A DNA stretch of 64,000 bases. Origin: Tardiphaga sp. P9-11 (lineage in GTDB: Bacteria > Pseudomonadota > Alphaproteobacteria > Rhizobiales > Xanthobacteraceae). The DNA is taken from NCBI RefSeq assembly GCF_008329525.1, contig NZ_NPKQ01000003.1:1-64000 (forward strand), in the 5' to 3' direction. A program made the position numbers and the translations under genes. The notes under the pieces are model-generated. The model ran no database searches and was not told the origin of the DNA. It worked only from the letters and a program-made list of their open reading frames with translations. Positions 26,500-34,749 of the stretch are shown one piece after another (the first letter of the stretch is position 1; every line of letters begins with the position of its first letter).

Positions 26500-27246
26500 T
26501 TACAACGCCCGACCGCCGTCGACGACGATCAGCGAGCCGGTAGAATAGGTCAGGTGGGTGGCGCAGGCCGCGATCGCACGGCCGACATCCTCGGCCGTCG
26601 CGACGCGCCTGAGCGGAATGGTCCCTGCGACCTTTTCAAGCGCGGCCGCATCGCGGCCCGGCACAAAGTCGGTGGCCACCACACCAGGCGACACCGCCAT
26701 CACGCGCACCGCGGGTGCCAGCGCCCGCGCGAGCGACTTGGTCATGGTGTCGATGCCGGCCTTGATCGCTGCATAAGCGAGGTTGGAGCCAACGCCATTC
26801 AATCCCGCGATCGAGGATACGTTGACAACGAGCCCATCTCCGCCGGCCTTGAGCAGCGGCGCGAAGGCACGGATAGCGGCAAACTGGCCACGCCAGTTAA
26901 CCTTGAACATGTCGTCGATGAAATCGTCAGTCAGCGCATCCAGGTCGCTGATCGGAATGGGCTTTGTATAGCCAGCGCTGTTGACCAGGATATCGCAGCG
27001 CCCGAAGGCCCGCTCGACCTCTGTGGCGAGTACAGTCAGCGTCGCAGTGTCCTCGACAACAGCACGACGGGCGAAATGCCCCTCACCCGGAAGATTCGTT
27101 AGCAGTGCATTCGCCGCAGCTTCATCGGAGCGCCAGGTCACGACAACACTGGCGCCTTCCGCTGCGAAGGCCTGTGCGGCAGCGGCGCCGATGCCACCCG
27201 AGCCGCCGATCACCACTGCAACCTTACCCGCGAGAACATTCAGCAT
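26500..27246 (-). CDS. Short-chain dehydrogenase/reductase
   Basis: Classical SDR of about 248 residues. The NAD(P)-binding glycine motif is GGSGGIGAAAAQ near residue 14, NSAG is the structural motif, the catalytic serine lies in VSSIAGLNG and the YxxxK motif is YAAIK. An arginine after strand 2 (TWRSDE) hints at NADPH preference. ATG 27246 is chosen over the in-frame TTG 27252. It sits between the dioxygenase and the BKACE gene; the substrate is unknown, presumably a keto or hydroxy intermediate. Confidence 0.85.
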   Translation of the reverse strand: MLNVLAGKVAVVIGGSGGIGAAAAQAFAAEGASVVVTWRSDEAAANALLTNLPGEGHFARRAVVEDTATLTVLATEVERAFGRCDILVNSAGYTKPIPISDLDALTDDFIDDMFKVNWRGQFAAIRAFAPLLKAGGDGLVVNVSSIAGLNGVGSNLAYAAIKAGIDTMTKSLARALAPAVRVMAVSPGVVATDFVPGRDAAALEKVAGTIPLRRVATAEDVGRAIAACATHLTYSTGSLIVVDGGRAL

Positions 27247-27253
27247 CGTCAAC

Positions 27254-28144
27254 TCACTTGATGGGAGGTTGCGGGAGCGCGGCCTCGCCGGGCTCCATCA
27301 CGAAAGTGTAGGACAGGCTGAACCATTCACCGTTGACGTCCGGTGCGGGCAGCACGCCTTCACCCTTCTTGAAATCGCCGATCAGCGCGCGCGTCACGCC
27401 GAACACGACGTCGCTCTCCAGATGCTTATCGTCATCAACGAAGATCTGCGTGATCAGCGTTTTGAATCCCGGCTTGAAAGCAAGCACATGCAGATGCGCC
27501 GGCCGGAATGGATGCCGGCGCTGCGCGGCCAGCATTTCGCCGGTCGGACCGTGGGTCGGCACTGGATAGCCAGCAGGCTTGACCGAGCGGAAGGCGAAAC
27601 GACCCTCGGCATCGGTCTCGAAAACGCCACGTAGATTCATGTCGGCCTGACCGGCGTCCTGGTTTTCATACATGCCGGATGGCGACGCCTGCCAGACGTC
27701 GACGCGGACACCCGAGAGCGGTGCTCCCTGCGCATCAGTGATGCGGCAATCGACGAACAGTGGTGCACCGGGCGTCGGCGAACGCAGGATCGAGGCACCA
27801 TTCTCCACGCGCGGAGCGTTCGCCCGCCAGAATGGCCCCAGCAACGCTGCTGCGGTCTCGGTCGCACCGTCCTGGCCATTGTTCAGAAGACAGACCAAAG
27901 TCGAAAGCCCGACTGCATCGCTGAACAGCACGCCCTCATTGTGAGTGTCATTCGTCGCCTGGCCGATGCGATTCAGAAAATCGATGGCGAACTCGAACTC
28001 TGCCTCGGTCAGTCGGACCTCGCGCGCAAAGTCGTGGAGATGGCGAACGAAGGCGCCCATGACCGTGCGCAGTCGCTCATTGGGCGCGCCGCTCATCGCG
28101 TCGAGCACGGCCCCGGTAACATCTTCTTGGCGGGTAATGATCAT
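27254..28144 (-). CDS. Intradiol ring-cleavage dioxygenase (hydroxyquinol/catechol 1,2-dioxygenase type)
   Basis: Non-haem Fe(III) dioxygenase of 296 residues. The C-terminal catalytic domain shows the tyrosine and histidine ligands in SGMYENQD, KPAGYPVPTHGPTG and FRPAHLHVLAF; the N-terminal helical dimerisation domain is the length found in catechol and hydroxyquinol dioxygenases. The long N-terminal domain excludes protocatechuate 3,4-dioxygenase subunits. I favour hydroxyquinol 1,2-dioxygenase from the overall pattern, but catechol is not excluded. First gene of the minus-strand operon facing the LacI gene. Confidence 0.85.
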   Translation of the reverse strand: MIITRQEDVTGAVLDAMSGAPNERLRTVMGAFVRHLHDFAREVRLTEAEFEFAIDFLNRIGQATNDTHNEGVLFSDAVGLSTLVCLLNNGQDGATETAAALLGPFWRANAPRVENGASILRSPTPGAPLFVDCRITDAQGAPLSGVRVDVWQASPSGMYENQDAGQADMNLRGVFETDAEGRFAFRSVKPAGYPVPTHGPTGEMLAAQRRHPFRPAHLHVLAFKPGFKTLITQIFVDDDKHLESDVVFGVTRALIGDFKKGEGVLPAPDVNGEWFSLSYTFVMEPGEAALPQPPIK

Positions 28145-28183
28145 AGCCGCTTCCTCAACATTGCGATCTCACAGTCAACGACA

Positions 28184-28201
28184 TGCGCAATCGATTGCAC
28201 A
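28184..28201. promoter_or_regulatory. LacI-type operator 1
   Basis: TGCGCAATCGATTGCACA is an 18-bp palindrome with one mismatched pair around the core GCAATC|GATTGC. The central CG-containing palindrome is the classic LacI/GalR layout. It lies between the dioxygenase operon and the LacI gene. Confidence 0.82.
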
Positions 28202-28204
28202 GTT

Positions 28205-28222
28205 AGCGCAATCGATTGCGCT
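28205..28222. promoter_or_regulatory. LacI-type operator 2
   Basis: AGCGCAATCGATTGCGCT is a perfect 18-bp palindrome. Its centre is 21 bases from that of operator 1, two helical turns, so two LacI dimers (or one tetramer) could occupy both and repress the catabolic operon and the regulator gene. Confidence 0.85.
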
Positions 28223-28250
28223 CGTCAATATCAACGACTAAATTGAAGCT

Positions 28251-29279
28251 GTGGCTGGAATCACGACGATCAAGGACGTTGCGCGCGAGGTGGGAGTGCA
28301 CCCATCCACCGTGTCGCGGGCGCTCGACCCAGCCCGGCGCGGCCGGATCGGAGAACCGGTCGTACGGCGGATCCTGGAAGCGGCGGAACGCTTAGGCTAT
28401 CACCCCGATACGGTCGCCGCGAGTCTTCGGAGCGGGCGCTCCAACCTGGTCGGCATCATTGTCCCGGACATTGCGAATCCTGTCTTCTCGCCGATCATCA
28501 GCGGGCTCGAAAGCGTTCTATCAGAGCGGGGTTACGCACTGATCGTTGCCGATCCGCAACCGCAAAGGTCAGGCGACAGCGACATCATTCAACGGCTCGT
28601 GGCGCGCCGTGTGGATGGTCTTGTGCTGGCAAATGTCGCGCTTCATGACGACACGGTCGAGCGCTGCGTGAGCTGGCAGGTTCCCGTCGTGCTGGTCAAT
28701 CGCGCGGAAGCGGAGGCGCGTGTGCCTTCGGTGGTTTCGGACGATGTGGCCGGGATGCGCCTGGCCGTCGCGCATCTTCTTGAACTCGGACACCGCCATA
28801 TCCTCCACCTCGCCGGTCCGCAGACGATATCGACCGGTTCGCTCCGACGCCGCGGATTCGTGGAAGCCATGAGCGCTGCAGGCCTTGCGCCGGTCGACGA
28901 TGATATTGAAGAAGCCGAAGCATTCACGAGAACCGGCGGACACGCTGCCGCGCTTCGATTGCTTGCACGACGACCTCAGGCGACCGCAGTCGTCGCGGCG
29001 AACGATCTTCTCGCGCTCGGCGTTTACGAGGCCTTGAGAGAAATGGGCAGGCGATGTCCGGAAGATCTATCGGTGATCGGTCACAACGACATGCCGCTAG
29101 TCGACCTGGTGGACCCACCGCTCTCCACAATCCGCATCAGCCACCGCGAGATGGGTGAACAGACCGGCGAACTCCTGCTTAAACTGATCAAGGACGTCCA
29201 TGGAGAAGTGTCTCACGTGGTGACGGCTCCCCTGCTCGTCGTGCGCCGTTCGACCCAGCCGCCGCCGGTCCCGCGATAG
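28251..29279 (+). CDS. LacI-family transcriptional regulator
   Basis: Regulator of 342 residues. The N-terminal helix-turn-helix is TIKDVAREVGVHPSTVSRAL (residues 6-25) with the hinge helix around AASLRSGRSNLVG, followed by a periplasmic-binding-like effector domain. The start is GTG 28251 with a weak GAAG upstream. Its promoter region carries two LacI palindromes shared with the divergent dioxygenase-BKACE operon, so it is the likely repressor of that operon, induced by the operon's substrate or an intermediate. Confidence 0.9.
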   Translation: MAGITTIKDVAREVGVHPSTVSRALDPARRGRIGEPVVRRILEAAERLGYHPDTVAASLRSGRSNLVGIIVPDIANPVFSPIISGLESVLSERGYALIVADPQPQRSGDSDIIQRLVARRVDGLVLANVALHDDTVERCVSWQVPVVLVNRAEAEARVPSVVSDDVAGMRLAVAHLLELGHRHILHLAGPQTISTGSLRRRGFVEAMSAAGLAPVDDDIEEAEAFTRTGGHAAALRLLARRPQATAVVAANDLLALGVYEALREMGRRCPEDLSVIGHNDMPLVDLVDPPLSTIRISHREMGEQTGELLLKLIKDVHGEVSHVVTAPLLVVRRSTQPPPVPR

Positions 29280-29599
29280 CCGTCAGTTACAAGCTCGCCC
29301 ACATGTCAGCGATGCGCCGGGAGCTGCCCGTGGTTCAACGCCTAGCCGAAAAGACCATGATTCAGCGGCAGTTCGTGGCTGACGTTCGGTGGCTTCATTT
29401 ATCACCTCAACTCAGTACCCAAGTTCCAACCACGGCCCTCCCCTTGTTCCTACTCAGCCCTGCACTCCGCTTATTGGTTGGGCGAAGCTGGCCGAGGGCA
29501 TTCAATTTGGACGTCGTTGGACAATACCGGTAGCTGTGGTGATGCCAGCTGCATTCCGCATTCTTCTTGTGTGATAGGTAAGCCTCACTCACCCTCCGG
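29280..29599. other. Intergenic region, no gene recognised
   Basis: About 320 bases between the LacI gene and the terminator of the convergent binding-protein gene. Short open frames exist on both strands but their products are low in complexity and not recognisable, and none has a good ribosome-binding site. Base composition is somewhat less GC-rich than the surrounding genes. Confidence 0.55.
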
Positions 29600-29631
29600 A
29601 AAAATCGCGGACAAAGGCATCTTTGCCCGCG
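29600..29631 (-). terminator. Intrinsic terminator of the AtuA-binding protein operon
   Basis: CGCGG-A-CAAAG / CTTTG-C-CCGCG (29606-29616 and 29621-29631) pairs into an 11-bp stem with one A-C mismatch and the loop GCAT. On the minus strand it is followed by ATTTTT. It lies about 30 bases after the stop of the binding-protein gene at 29662. Confidence 0.75.
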
Positions 29632-29661
29632 ACGATCAATGCAAAGACCTATCTACTAGGT

Positions 29662-30888
29662 TTACTTCTTGCTCATCACCATCGGGCATGCGCTTGCGGA
29701 AAGCGGCGAGAAGGCTTCCTCGCTGGTCACGGTCGCGAGGATCTTGAACACGTCATAGGGGTCGCTGACCTCGCTCTGCTTCTTCACCTCGGCGAGGTAC
29801 ATGTCGTGGACCATCAGATTGTCCGGGCGCAGCTTGCCGTTGCGGAGGAAGGCGTCGTTGAAGGTGCGGCCCTGCAGGTCCTTCATCACCGTGGCTGGAT
29901 CCTTTGTATTCGCTGCTTCCACAGACTTGATGTAGTTCAGCGTCGATGAATAGACGCCGGCCTGCATCATGCTCGGCGGCTTGCCCATCTTGGCCGCATA
30001 ACGCTTGGCAAATTCACGCGTACGATCGTCCATATTCCAGTAGAAGCCGGACGTCACCAGCAGGCCCTGCGCGCTCTTCAGGCCGACGCTGCGGATGTCA
30101 TTCACATCGATCAGGAGCGCGATCATTTTCTGGCCACCGCTCAGCAGGCCAAATTCCTCGGCCTGCTTGATCACGTTCTGCGTATCACTGCCGGCATTGG
30201 CGACGGCGATCACCTTCGCGCCCGACGATTTGGCGGTCAGTAGCTGCGAGGAGAAATCGGCGGTGTTGATCGGGTGCAATGCGTGGCCGAGCGACTTGCC
30301 GCCGCCCTTGGTCACGACCTCCGTCACGTCGCGCTCGAGCGCATGACCGAAAGCATAGTCGGCTGCGATGAAAAACCAGGTATCATTGCCTTGCTTCAGC
30401 AATGCCTTGCCGCCGACATTGGCGAGCGCATAGGTGTTGTAAGTCCACTGGATGAAGTTCGGCGAACAGAATTTTCCACTCAGATCCGCCGAGCCGCCAG
30501 CGGATGTGATGAACATCTTGTTGCGCTCCTTGGCGAAGGTCTGCACCGCGATACAGACCGACGACACCGGCACGTCGAGAATGACATCGACGCCTTCCTG
30601 ATCGTACCACTGGCGCGCAATATTGCCACCGACGTCGGGCTTGTTGAGATGGTCGGCGGAGATTAGCTGGATCGACTTGCCGAGCGCCTTGCCGCCGCAT
30701 TCATCGATGGCGAGCTGTGCCGCAGCGACCGATCCCGCACCGCCGTTATCAGCGAACAGGCCGGTCATGTCGGTGAGCACACCGAATTTCAGCGGCGTAT
30801 CCGCCGCGGCGTGAACAACCGCAGGCGAAAAAACGGCAGCGCTAACGCCGGTCGCACCTAGCCCGGCCAGAAATGTACGTCGCTTCAT
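29662..30888 (-). CDS. Branched-chain-type ABC transporter substrate-binding protein (orphan)
   Basis: Periplasmic binding protein of 408 residues with a Tat-type leader (MKRRTFLAGLGATGVSAAVF) and the Peripla_BP_6 pattern LKFGVLTDMTGLFADNGGAG. GGGAGG lies upstream of ATG 30888. It follows the AtuA-type genes on the same strand with a 63-base gap, so it is probably cotranscribed, yet no permease or ATPase accompanies it here. It may deliver its ligand, possibly the AtuA-pathway substrate, to a transporter encoded elsewhere. Confidence 0.86.
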   Translation of the reverse strand: MKRRTFLAGLGATGVSAAVFSPAVVHAAADTPLKFGVLTDMTGLFADNGGAGSVAAAQLAIDECGGKALGKSIQLISADHLNKPDVGGNIARQWYDQEGVDVILDVPVSSVCIAVQTFAKERNKMFITSAGGSADLSGKFCSPNFIQWTYNTYALANVGGKALLKQGNDTWFFIAADYAFGHALERDVTEVVTKGGGKSLGHALHPINTADFSSQLLTAKSSGAKVIAVANAGSDTQNVIKQAEEFGLLSGGQKMIALLIDVNDIRSVGLKSAQGLLVTSGFYWNMDDRTREFAKRYAAKMGKPPSMMQAGVYSSTLNYIKSVEAANTKDPATVMKDLQGRTFNDAFLRNGKLRPDNLMVHDMYLAEVKKQSEVSDPYDVFKILATVTSEEAFSPLSASACPMVMSKK

Positions 30889-30951
30889 TAATTGTCCTCC
30901 CTGTTTTTGGTTTTTTGGTATGAAAGTATCATCGTCCTGTTGTGACGAAGA

Positions 30952-31287
30952 TCATGACGAGCCGGATGACGCTCCTATGTCCGGCAGCTCGAATTCAAGT
31001 AGCGCAGAGCTCAATGATTTTCCGTGCGTATCCAGCGCGAGCGACCTCACTACGCCGCCGCCAAGCGCACCCGTCAGCACGAAGTTCAGGGCGCCAAGCG
31101 CCGGTATCTCATAGCGCGCGACGGTGCCAGTGATGGTGTCGCCGAAATGCTCCGCGACGCAATCGGCCGTCACATGCTCCGCCAGAAATGCGAAGTCCCC
31201 CATGTCGAAAGCGATGACGGAAACATTGGACGTGTCGCCCTTGTCGCCGCTGCGTGAATGCGCAATTTCATGGAGCTTCATGGTCAT
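30952..31287 (-). CDS. Small AtuA-associated protein (separate C-terminal domain)
   Basis: Protein of 111 residues beginning MTMKLHEIAHSRSGDKGDTS, the pattern of the C-terminal ferredoxin-fold domain found fused to DUF1446 in Pseudomonas AtuA. Here it is a separate gene whose ATG (31287) overlaps the AtuA stop by four bases (ATGA), so the two products are made together and presumably form a complex. The fold assignment is from pattern recognition; the enzymatic role is unknown. Confidence 0.8.
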   Translation of the reverse strand: MTMKLHEIAHSRSGDKGDTSNVSVIAFDMGDFAFLAEHVTADCVAEHFGDTITGTVARYEIPALGALNFVLTGALGGGVVRSLALDTHGKSLSSALLEFELPDIGASSGSS

Positions 31288-32618
31288 GCCTCCATGAATG
31301 TGACTGATGACGTCACGACACTGTCGGGCAACAGCGCCGAGGCGACGCCAACGATTTCCCGCGCCGATTTCCACGCGCCACCGCCGCCGGCCGGGCCGTT
31401 GGTGTAGAGCGTCTCGACTTCGTTGCCGATCTTTATCGCTTCCGCGAGCGTGTCCGTGCGCGCAGCGACGCGAACACGAACTTCATAGGGTTCGTGACCT
31501 TCGGCCAAGGTGTCGCCATGCAGCGCGTTGACACCGATCAGATCGAACCGGCTTTCCGTCATCTTCACACCGGTGAGCGCGAGACGTTCACGCACGATAT
31601 CCAGCGCGAGACGACCGCGCGCGGCGGCATTGGCGCCGGCGTAGGAGATTTCGCCCTCGCCTATATAGCTGTCGAGATAGCCGACCGAGGTCTTCAGCAG
31701 GCCTGTCTTGGGCGTGCCGCTGCCGCCAGTAACGTGGACACGATCTGGCCCAGTTTCCTCGACGCGGACCTGCGAAAAGTCAGCAACGACGTCCGGTTGA
31801 TAGTAGCGGGTCGGATCGTGGATTTCGTAGAGCAACTGCTCCGTCACCGTCGCGCGCGTGATCTGGCCGCCGGAGCCCGCGACTTTGGTAACGACAAGAT
31901 CGCCATCCTCGCGCACCTCGCCGATGGGAAAGCCGAGCCGCGCGAGGCCCTGGACGTCCTTGACGCCCGGATCCGCGAAATAGCCGCCCGTGATCTGGCC
32001 AGCGCATTCCAGCAGATGGCCGACCATAGTGCCCTTGCCCAGCAGGTCCCAGTCGTCCATCGCCCAGCCGAATTCGTGCACCAACGGCCCGAGAAACAGC
32101 GCCGGATCCGCCGCGCGGCCGGTGATGACGACATCCGCGCCGCCGGCCAGCGCTTCAGAAATCGGTGCAGCACCTGTATAGGCATTGGCCGAGATCACGC
32201 GATTGCCGAGCGCCTTGACGGAGCCGCCCTCGTCCAGCGCAACGTCGGACATGCGCGCCTGGTCCAGCACATCGTCACCGGTCACGGCCGCGACCTTGAG
32301 TCCTGTCAGACCGAGCGCCCTCGCGATGTCACGCGTTGCCTGGGCCGCAGCGACGGGATTCGCTGCACCCATATTGGTGACGATCTTGACGCCATTCTTC
32401 CTGCAGATTGGGAGCACCGCCTTCATGCGATCGGCGAGCAGCGGATCGAAGCCGCCTTGCGGGTCCTTCAACCGGTCCTGTTGGGCCAGCGCGATGGTAC
32501 GTTCGGCAAGACACTCGAAGACGAGATAATCGAGGTCGCCGCTTTCGGCGAGTTCGATCGCCGGTTCGATCCGGTCACCCGAATAGCCGGCGCCGGATCC
32601 GATCCTGATGGTGCGCAC
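31284..32618 (-). CDS. AtuA-like protein (DUF1446)
   Basis: Protein of 444 residues starting RTIRIGSGAGYSGDRIEPAIEL with LDYLVFECLAERTIA and KIVTNMGAANP, the distinctive start of the DUF1446/AtuA family, first named for acyclic terpene utilisation in Pseudomonas. The molecular reaction of AtuA is not established. The start is GTG 32618 with GGGAG upstream. It is divergent from a LysR gene and heads an operon with its small partner and an ABC binding protein. No geranyl-CoA carboxylase genes are present, so a terpene role is doubtful; acyl-CoA or hydroxy-acid metabolism is an alternative. Confidence 0.82.
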   Translation of the reverse strand: MRTIRIGSGAGYSGDRIEPAIELAESGDLDYLVFECLAERTIALAQQDRLKDPQGGFDPLLADRMKAVLPICRKNGVKIVTNMGAANPVAAAQATRDIARALGLTGLKVAAVTGDDVLDQARMSDVALDEGGSVKALGNRVISANAYTGAAPISEALAGGADVVITGRAADPALFLGPLVHEFGWAMDDWDLLGKGTMVGHLLECAGQITGGYFADPGVKDVQGLARLGFPIGEVREDGDLVVTKVAGSGGQITRATVTEQLLYEIHDPTRYYQPDVVADFSQVRVEETGPDRVHVTGGSGTPKTGLLKTSVGYLDSYIGEGEISYAGANAAARGRLALDIVRERLALTGVKMTESRFDLIGVNALHGDTLAEGHEPYEVRVRVAARTDTLAEAIKIGNEVETLYTNGPAGGGGAWKSAREIVGVASALLPDSVVTSSVTFMEA

Positions 32619-32774
32619 GTGCAGTTCTCCCTGGGTCAGACTTACGCGCAGTCACATCGCGCAAAGCGCGATGGCTGCATGTCCTCTCCCCATCTCATTT
32701 TCGAACATGTCGCGGGCCTGAAAAGGCGATGACGAGCATGTCGCTTTGGATCATTGAAGCCAGAACGACGCCCC

Positions 32775-32788
32775 TATTCAATTGAATA
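32775..32788. promoter_or_regulatory. Palindrome in AtuA/LysR divergent promoter
   Basis: TATTCAATTGAATA is a perfect 14-bp palindrome in the 198-base gap between the AtuA-like gene and the LysR gene, about 30 bases before the LysR start. It is the right place for a regulator site controlling both directions. Confidence 0.55.
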
Positions 32789-32792
32789 AATT

Positions 32793-32807
32793 CTATCCCA
32801 TTGATAG
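32793..32807. promoter_or_regulatory. Second inverted repeat, possible LysR site
   Basis: CTATC-N5-GATAG, five bases downstream of the TATTCAATTGAATA palindrome and ten bases ahead of the LysR ATG. LysR proteins commonly bind interrupted dyads near their own start; binding here is inference. Confidence 0.4.
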
Positions 32808-32816
32808 ATATTCGCT

Positions 32817-33728
32817 ATGGATGTGAATCTCCGTCAAATCCGCTCCTTCGTCGTCGTCGCCCAAGCCGGCAGCTTCACCCGCGCCGCGGAGATGCTGCAT
32901 CTGGCGCAGCCGACATTGACGGTTCAGATCCGGCGCCTTGAAGAAACGCTCGAGGTGAAACTGTTCGACCGCAACACCCGCTCCGTCGAACTCACGCGCA
33001 TGGGCCGCGAGTTGCTGCCGGTGTTTCAGCGCATGATCCGGGATCTCGATGCGGTCGTCGTGAACACCCGCGATATCGCGGCCAAGCGCCGCGGCGTGGT
33101 GCGGATCGCGGCACTTCCCTCCGTCGCCGCCGGCGCCTTGCCCGAAGCCATCAAATCGTTTCGTGAATCGCAGCCCGGCGCCTCCTTCGTGTTGAAGGAC
33201 GTGATTGCCAACCGCGTGCTCGACCTCGTCCACTCGGAAGAGGTTGATCTCGGCATCATGGGCGGCAGCGTCAACGGTCACGACGTGGAAGTGCTGCTTG
33301 AGGTGCGCGACCGCATGCACGTGGTGTTTCCGGCGAAGCACCCGATCGGCAGTATTCGCAAGGTCACCATCGACGAACTGATGAAATATCCGCTGGTCCT
33401 GATGGATCCCGCGACCAGCGTCCGCGCCATCGTCGACGGCGCCTTCCTGACCGCGGGACACATCGCGCAGCCCACCTGCGAGGCGACCTATATGATGACC
33501 GCCATCGCCATGGTGCGCGCGGGACTCGGCATCACCATCCTGCCAGGCTCCGCACGCGAGATCGGCGCGGAGCCGGACCTGTGCTCGCGGCAGATCGACG
33601 TCGCGGATTTCTCACGCGCGATCACCATCATCAAGAAGGCAGGTCGCACGCTGCCGCCGATCAGCGAGGCCTTTGGCGATCACCTCGCCAAGTCAATGGG
33701 CGCACAGCCCCTGTTCGCGCACCGCTGA
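32817..33728 (+). CDS. LysR-family transcriptional regulator
   Basis: LysR regulator of 303 residues with the N-terminal helix-turn-helix FTRAAEMLHLAQPTLTVQIRRLEE (about residues 21-44) and a periplasmic-binding-like effector domain. It is divergent from the AtuA-like operon with two palindromes between them, so it most likely activates that operon. It ends nine bases before the stop of the convergent NMT1-type binding-protein gene. Confidence 0.9.
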   Translation: MDVNLRQIRSFVVVAQAGSFTRAAEMLHLAQPTLTVQIRRLEETLEVKLFDRNTRSVELTRMGRELLPVFQRMIRDLDAVVVNTRDIAAKRRGVVRIAALPSVAAGALPEAIKSFRESQPGASFVLKDVIANRVLDLVHSEEVDLGIMGGSVNGHDVEVLLEVRDRMHVVFPAKHPIGSIRKVTIDELMKYPLVLMDPATSVRAIVDGAFLTAGHIAQPTCEATYMMTAIAMVRAGLGITILPGSAREIGAEPDLCSRQIDVADFSRAITIIKKAGRTLPPISEAFGDHLAKSMGAQPLFAHR

Positions 33729-33737
33729 CGCCAGCGA

Positions 33738-34718
33738 TTATTTCATCGCATCATAGACTGCGAAGCTGTAAGCGCCTTCGGGCTTCTTGGTGATCACCGG
33801 GTCCGATCCGCCCGACATCAGTGTTGCGACCGTGCGGTCGTAATCCTTGACGTCGAGCTTGCCATTCGCATCGCCGAGCAGCTTGCTGACCTCGGTCATC
33901 ATCCGCTTCTGATCTTTCGCCGTTTTCGCGCCAGTGGAATCACCGGCGAGGATGATCTTCACCGCTTCGTCGGGATTGACCTTGGCATAGTCCCAGCCCT
34001 TCATCGACGCCTTCACGAACTTCGCCATCTTGGCGACGAAGGTGGGATCCTTGAGATTCTTGTCGAGCACCCAAAGACCATCCTCCAGCGTGGCGACCCC
34101 CTCGTCCTCGTATTTGAACACGGTGAGCTGGCTCGGCTTGTAGCCGCCATCGATCACCTGCCAGTATTCGTTATAGGCCATGGTCGACACGCAATCGGCC
34201 TGCTTCTGCAGCAGCGGATCGACATTGAAGCCCTGCTTGATGATCTTGACGCCGGCCGGCGAGCCGTCGGTCTTGTAGCCGAGCTTCGACATCCAGGACA
34301 GGAACGGATATTCGTTGCCGCCATACCAGACACCCGTGACCTTACCCTTCAGGTCTGTCGGCTTCTTGATGCCGGTTTCGGCGCGGCAGGTGAGTTCAAG
34401 CCCGGACTTCTTGAAGGTCTGTGAGATATTGACCAGCGGCACGCCCTTCTCGCGCGACGCCAGCGCCGACGGCATCCAGTCCACCACCACATCGGCACCG
34501 CCACCGGCGATGACCTGCGGCGGCGCGACGTCGGGACCGCCCGGCTTGATGGTCACGTCGAGTCCGGCGTCCTTGTAGAAGCCCTTCTCCTTGGCCACGA
34601 AGTAGCCGGCGAACTGGGCCTGCGCGACCCATTTGAGCTGGACGGTGACCTTGTCCGCCGCCTGCGCGGAGCCGAGCGACAGGGTCATCGCCGCGCCAAG
34701 TGCCATGATCTTCTTCAT
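33738..34718 (-). CDS. NMT1/SsuA-type ABC transporter substrate-binding protein
   Basis: Periplasmic binding protein of 326 residues with a Sec signal peptide (ending SAQAAD near residue 22) and the NMT1/ThiY-like start VTVQLKWVAQAQFAGYFVAKEKGFY. This subclass binds small organic anions or heterocycles such as pyrimidines, taurine or phthalate-like acids. GGAG precedes ATG 34718. It is the last gene of an ATPase-permease-permease-binding protein operon. Confidence 0.87.
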   Translation of the reverse strand: MKKIMALGAAMTLSLGSAQAADKVTVQLKWVAQAQFAGYFVAKEKGFYKDAGLDVTIKPGGPDVAPPQVIAGGGADVVVDWMPSALASREKGVPLVNISQTFKKSGLELTCRAETGIKKPTDLKGKVTGVWYGGNEYPFLSWMSKLGYKTDGSPAGVKIIKQGFNVDPLLQKQADCVSTMAYNEYWQVIDGGYKPSQLTVFKYEDEGVATLEDGLWVLDKNLKDPTFVAKMAKFVKASMKGWDYAKVNPDEAVKIILAGDSTGAKTAKDQKRMMTEVSKLLGDANGKLDVKDYDRTVATLMSGGSDPVITKKPEGAYSFAVYDAMK

Positions 34719-34749
34719 GCCCAACTCCGGAACTGGCGAACCTGCCGAC

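Noticed and set aside
27254-28144. Protocatechuate 3,4-dioxygenase for the intradiol enzyme
   Set aside because: It is a single 296-residue protein with the long N-terminal dimerisation domain of catechol/hydroxyquinol dioxygenases, and there is no paired alpha/beta gene.
29303-29747. Short plus-strand frames after the LacI gene
   Set aside because: No ribosome-binding sites, no recognisable domains, and they overlap the terminator and end of the convergent binding-protein gene.
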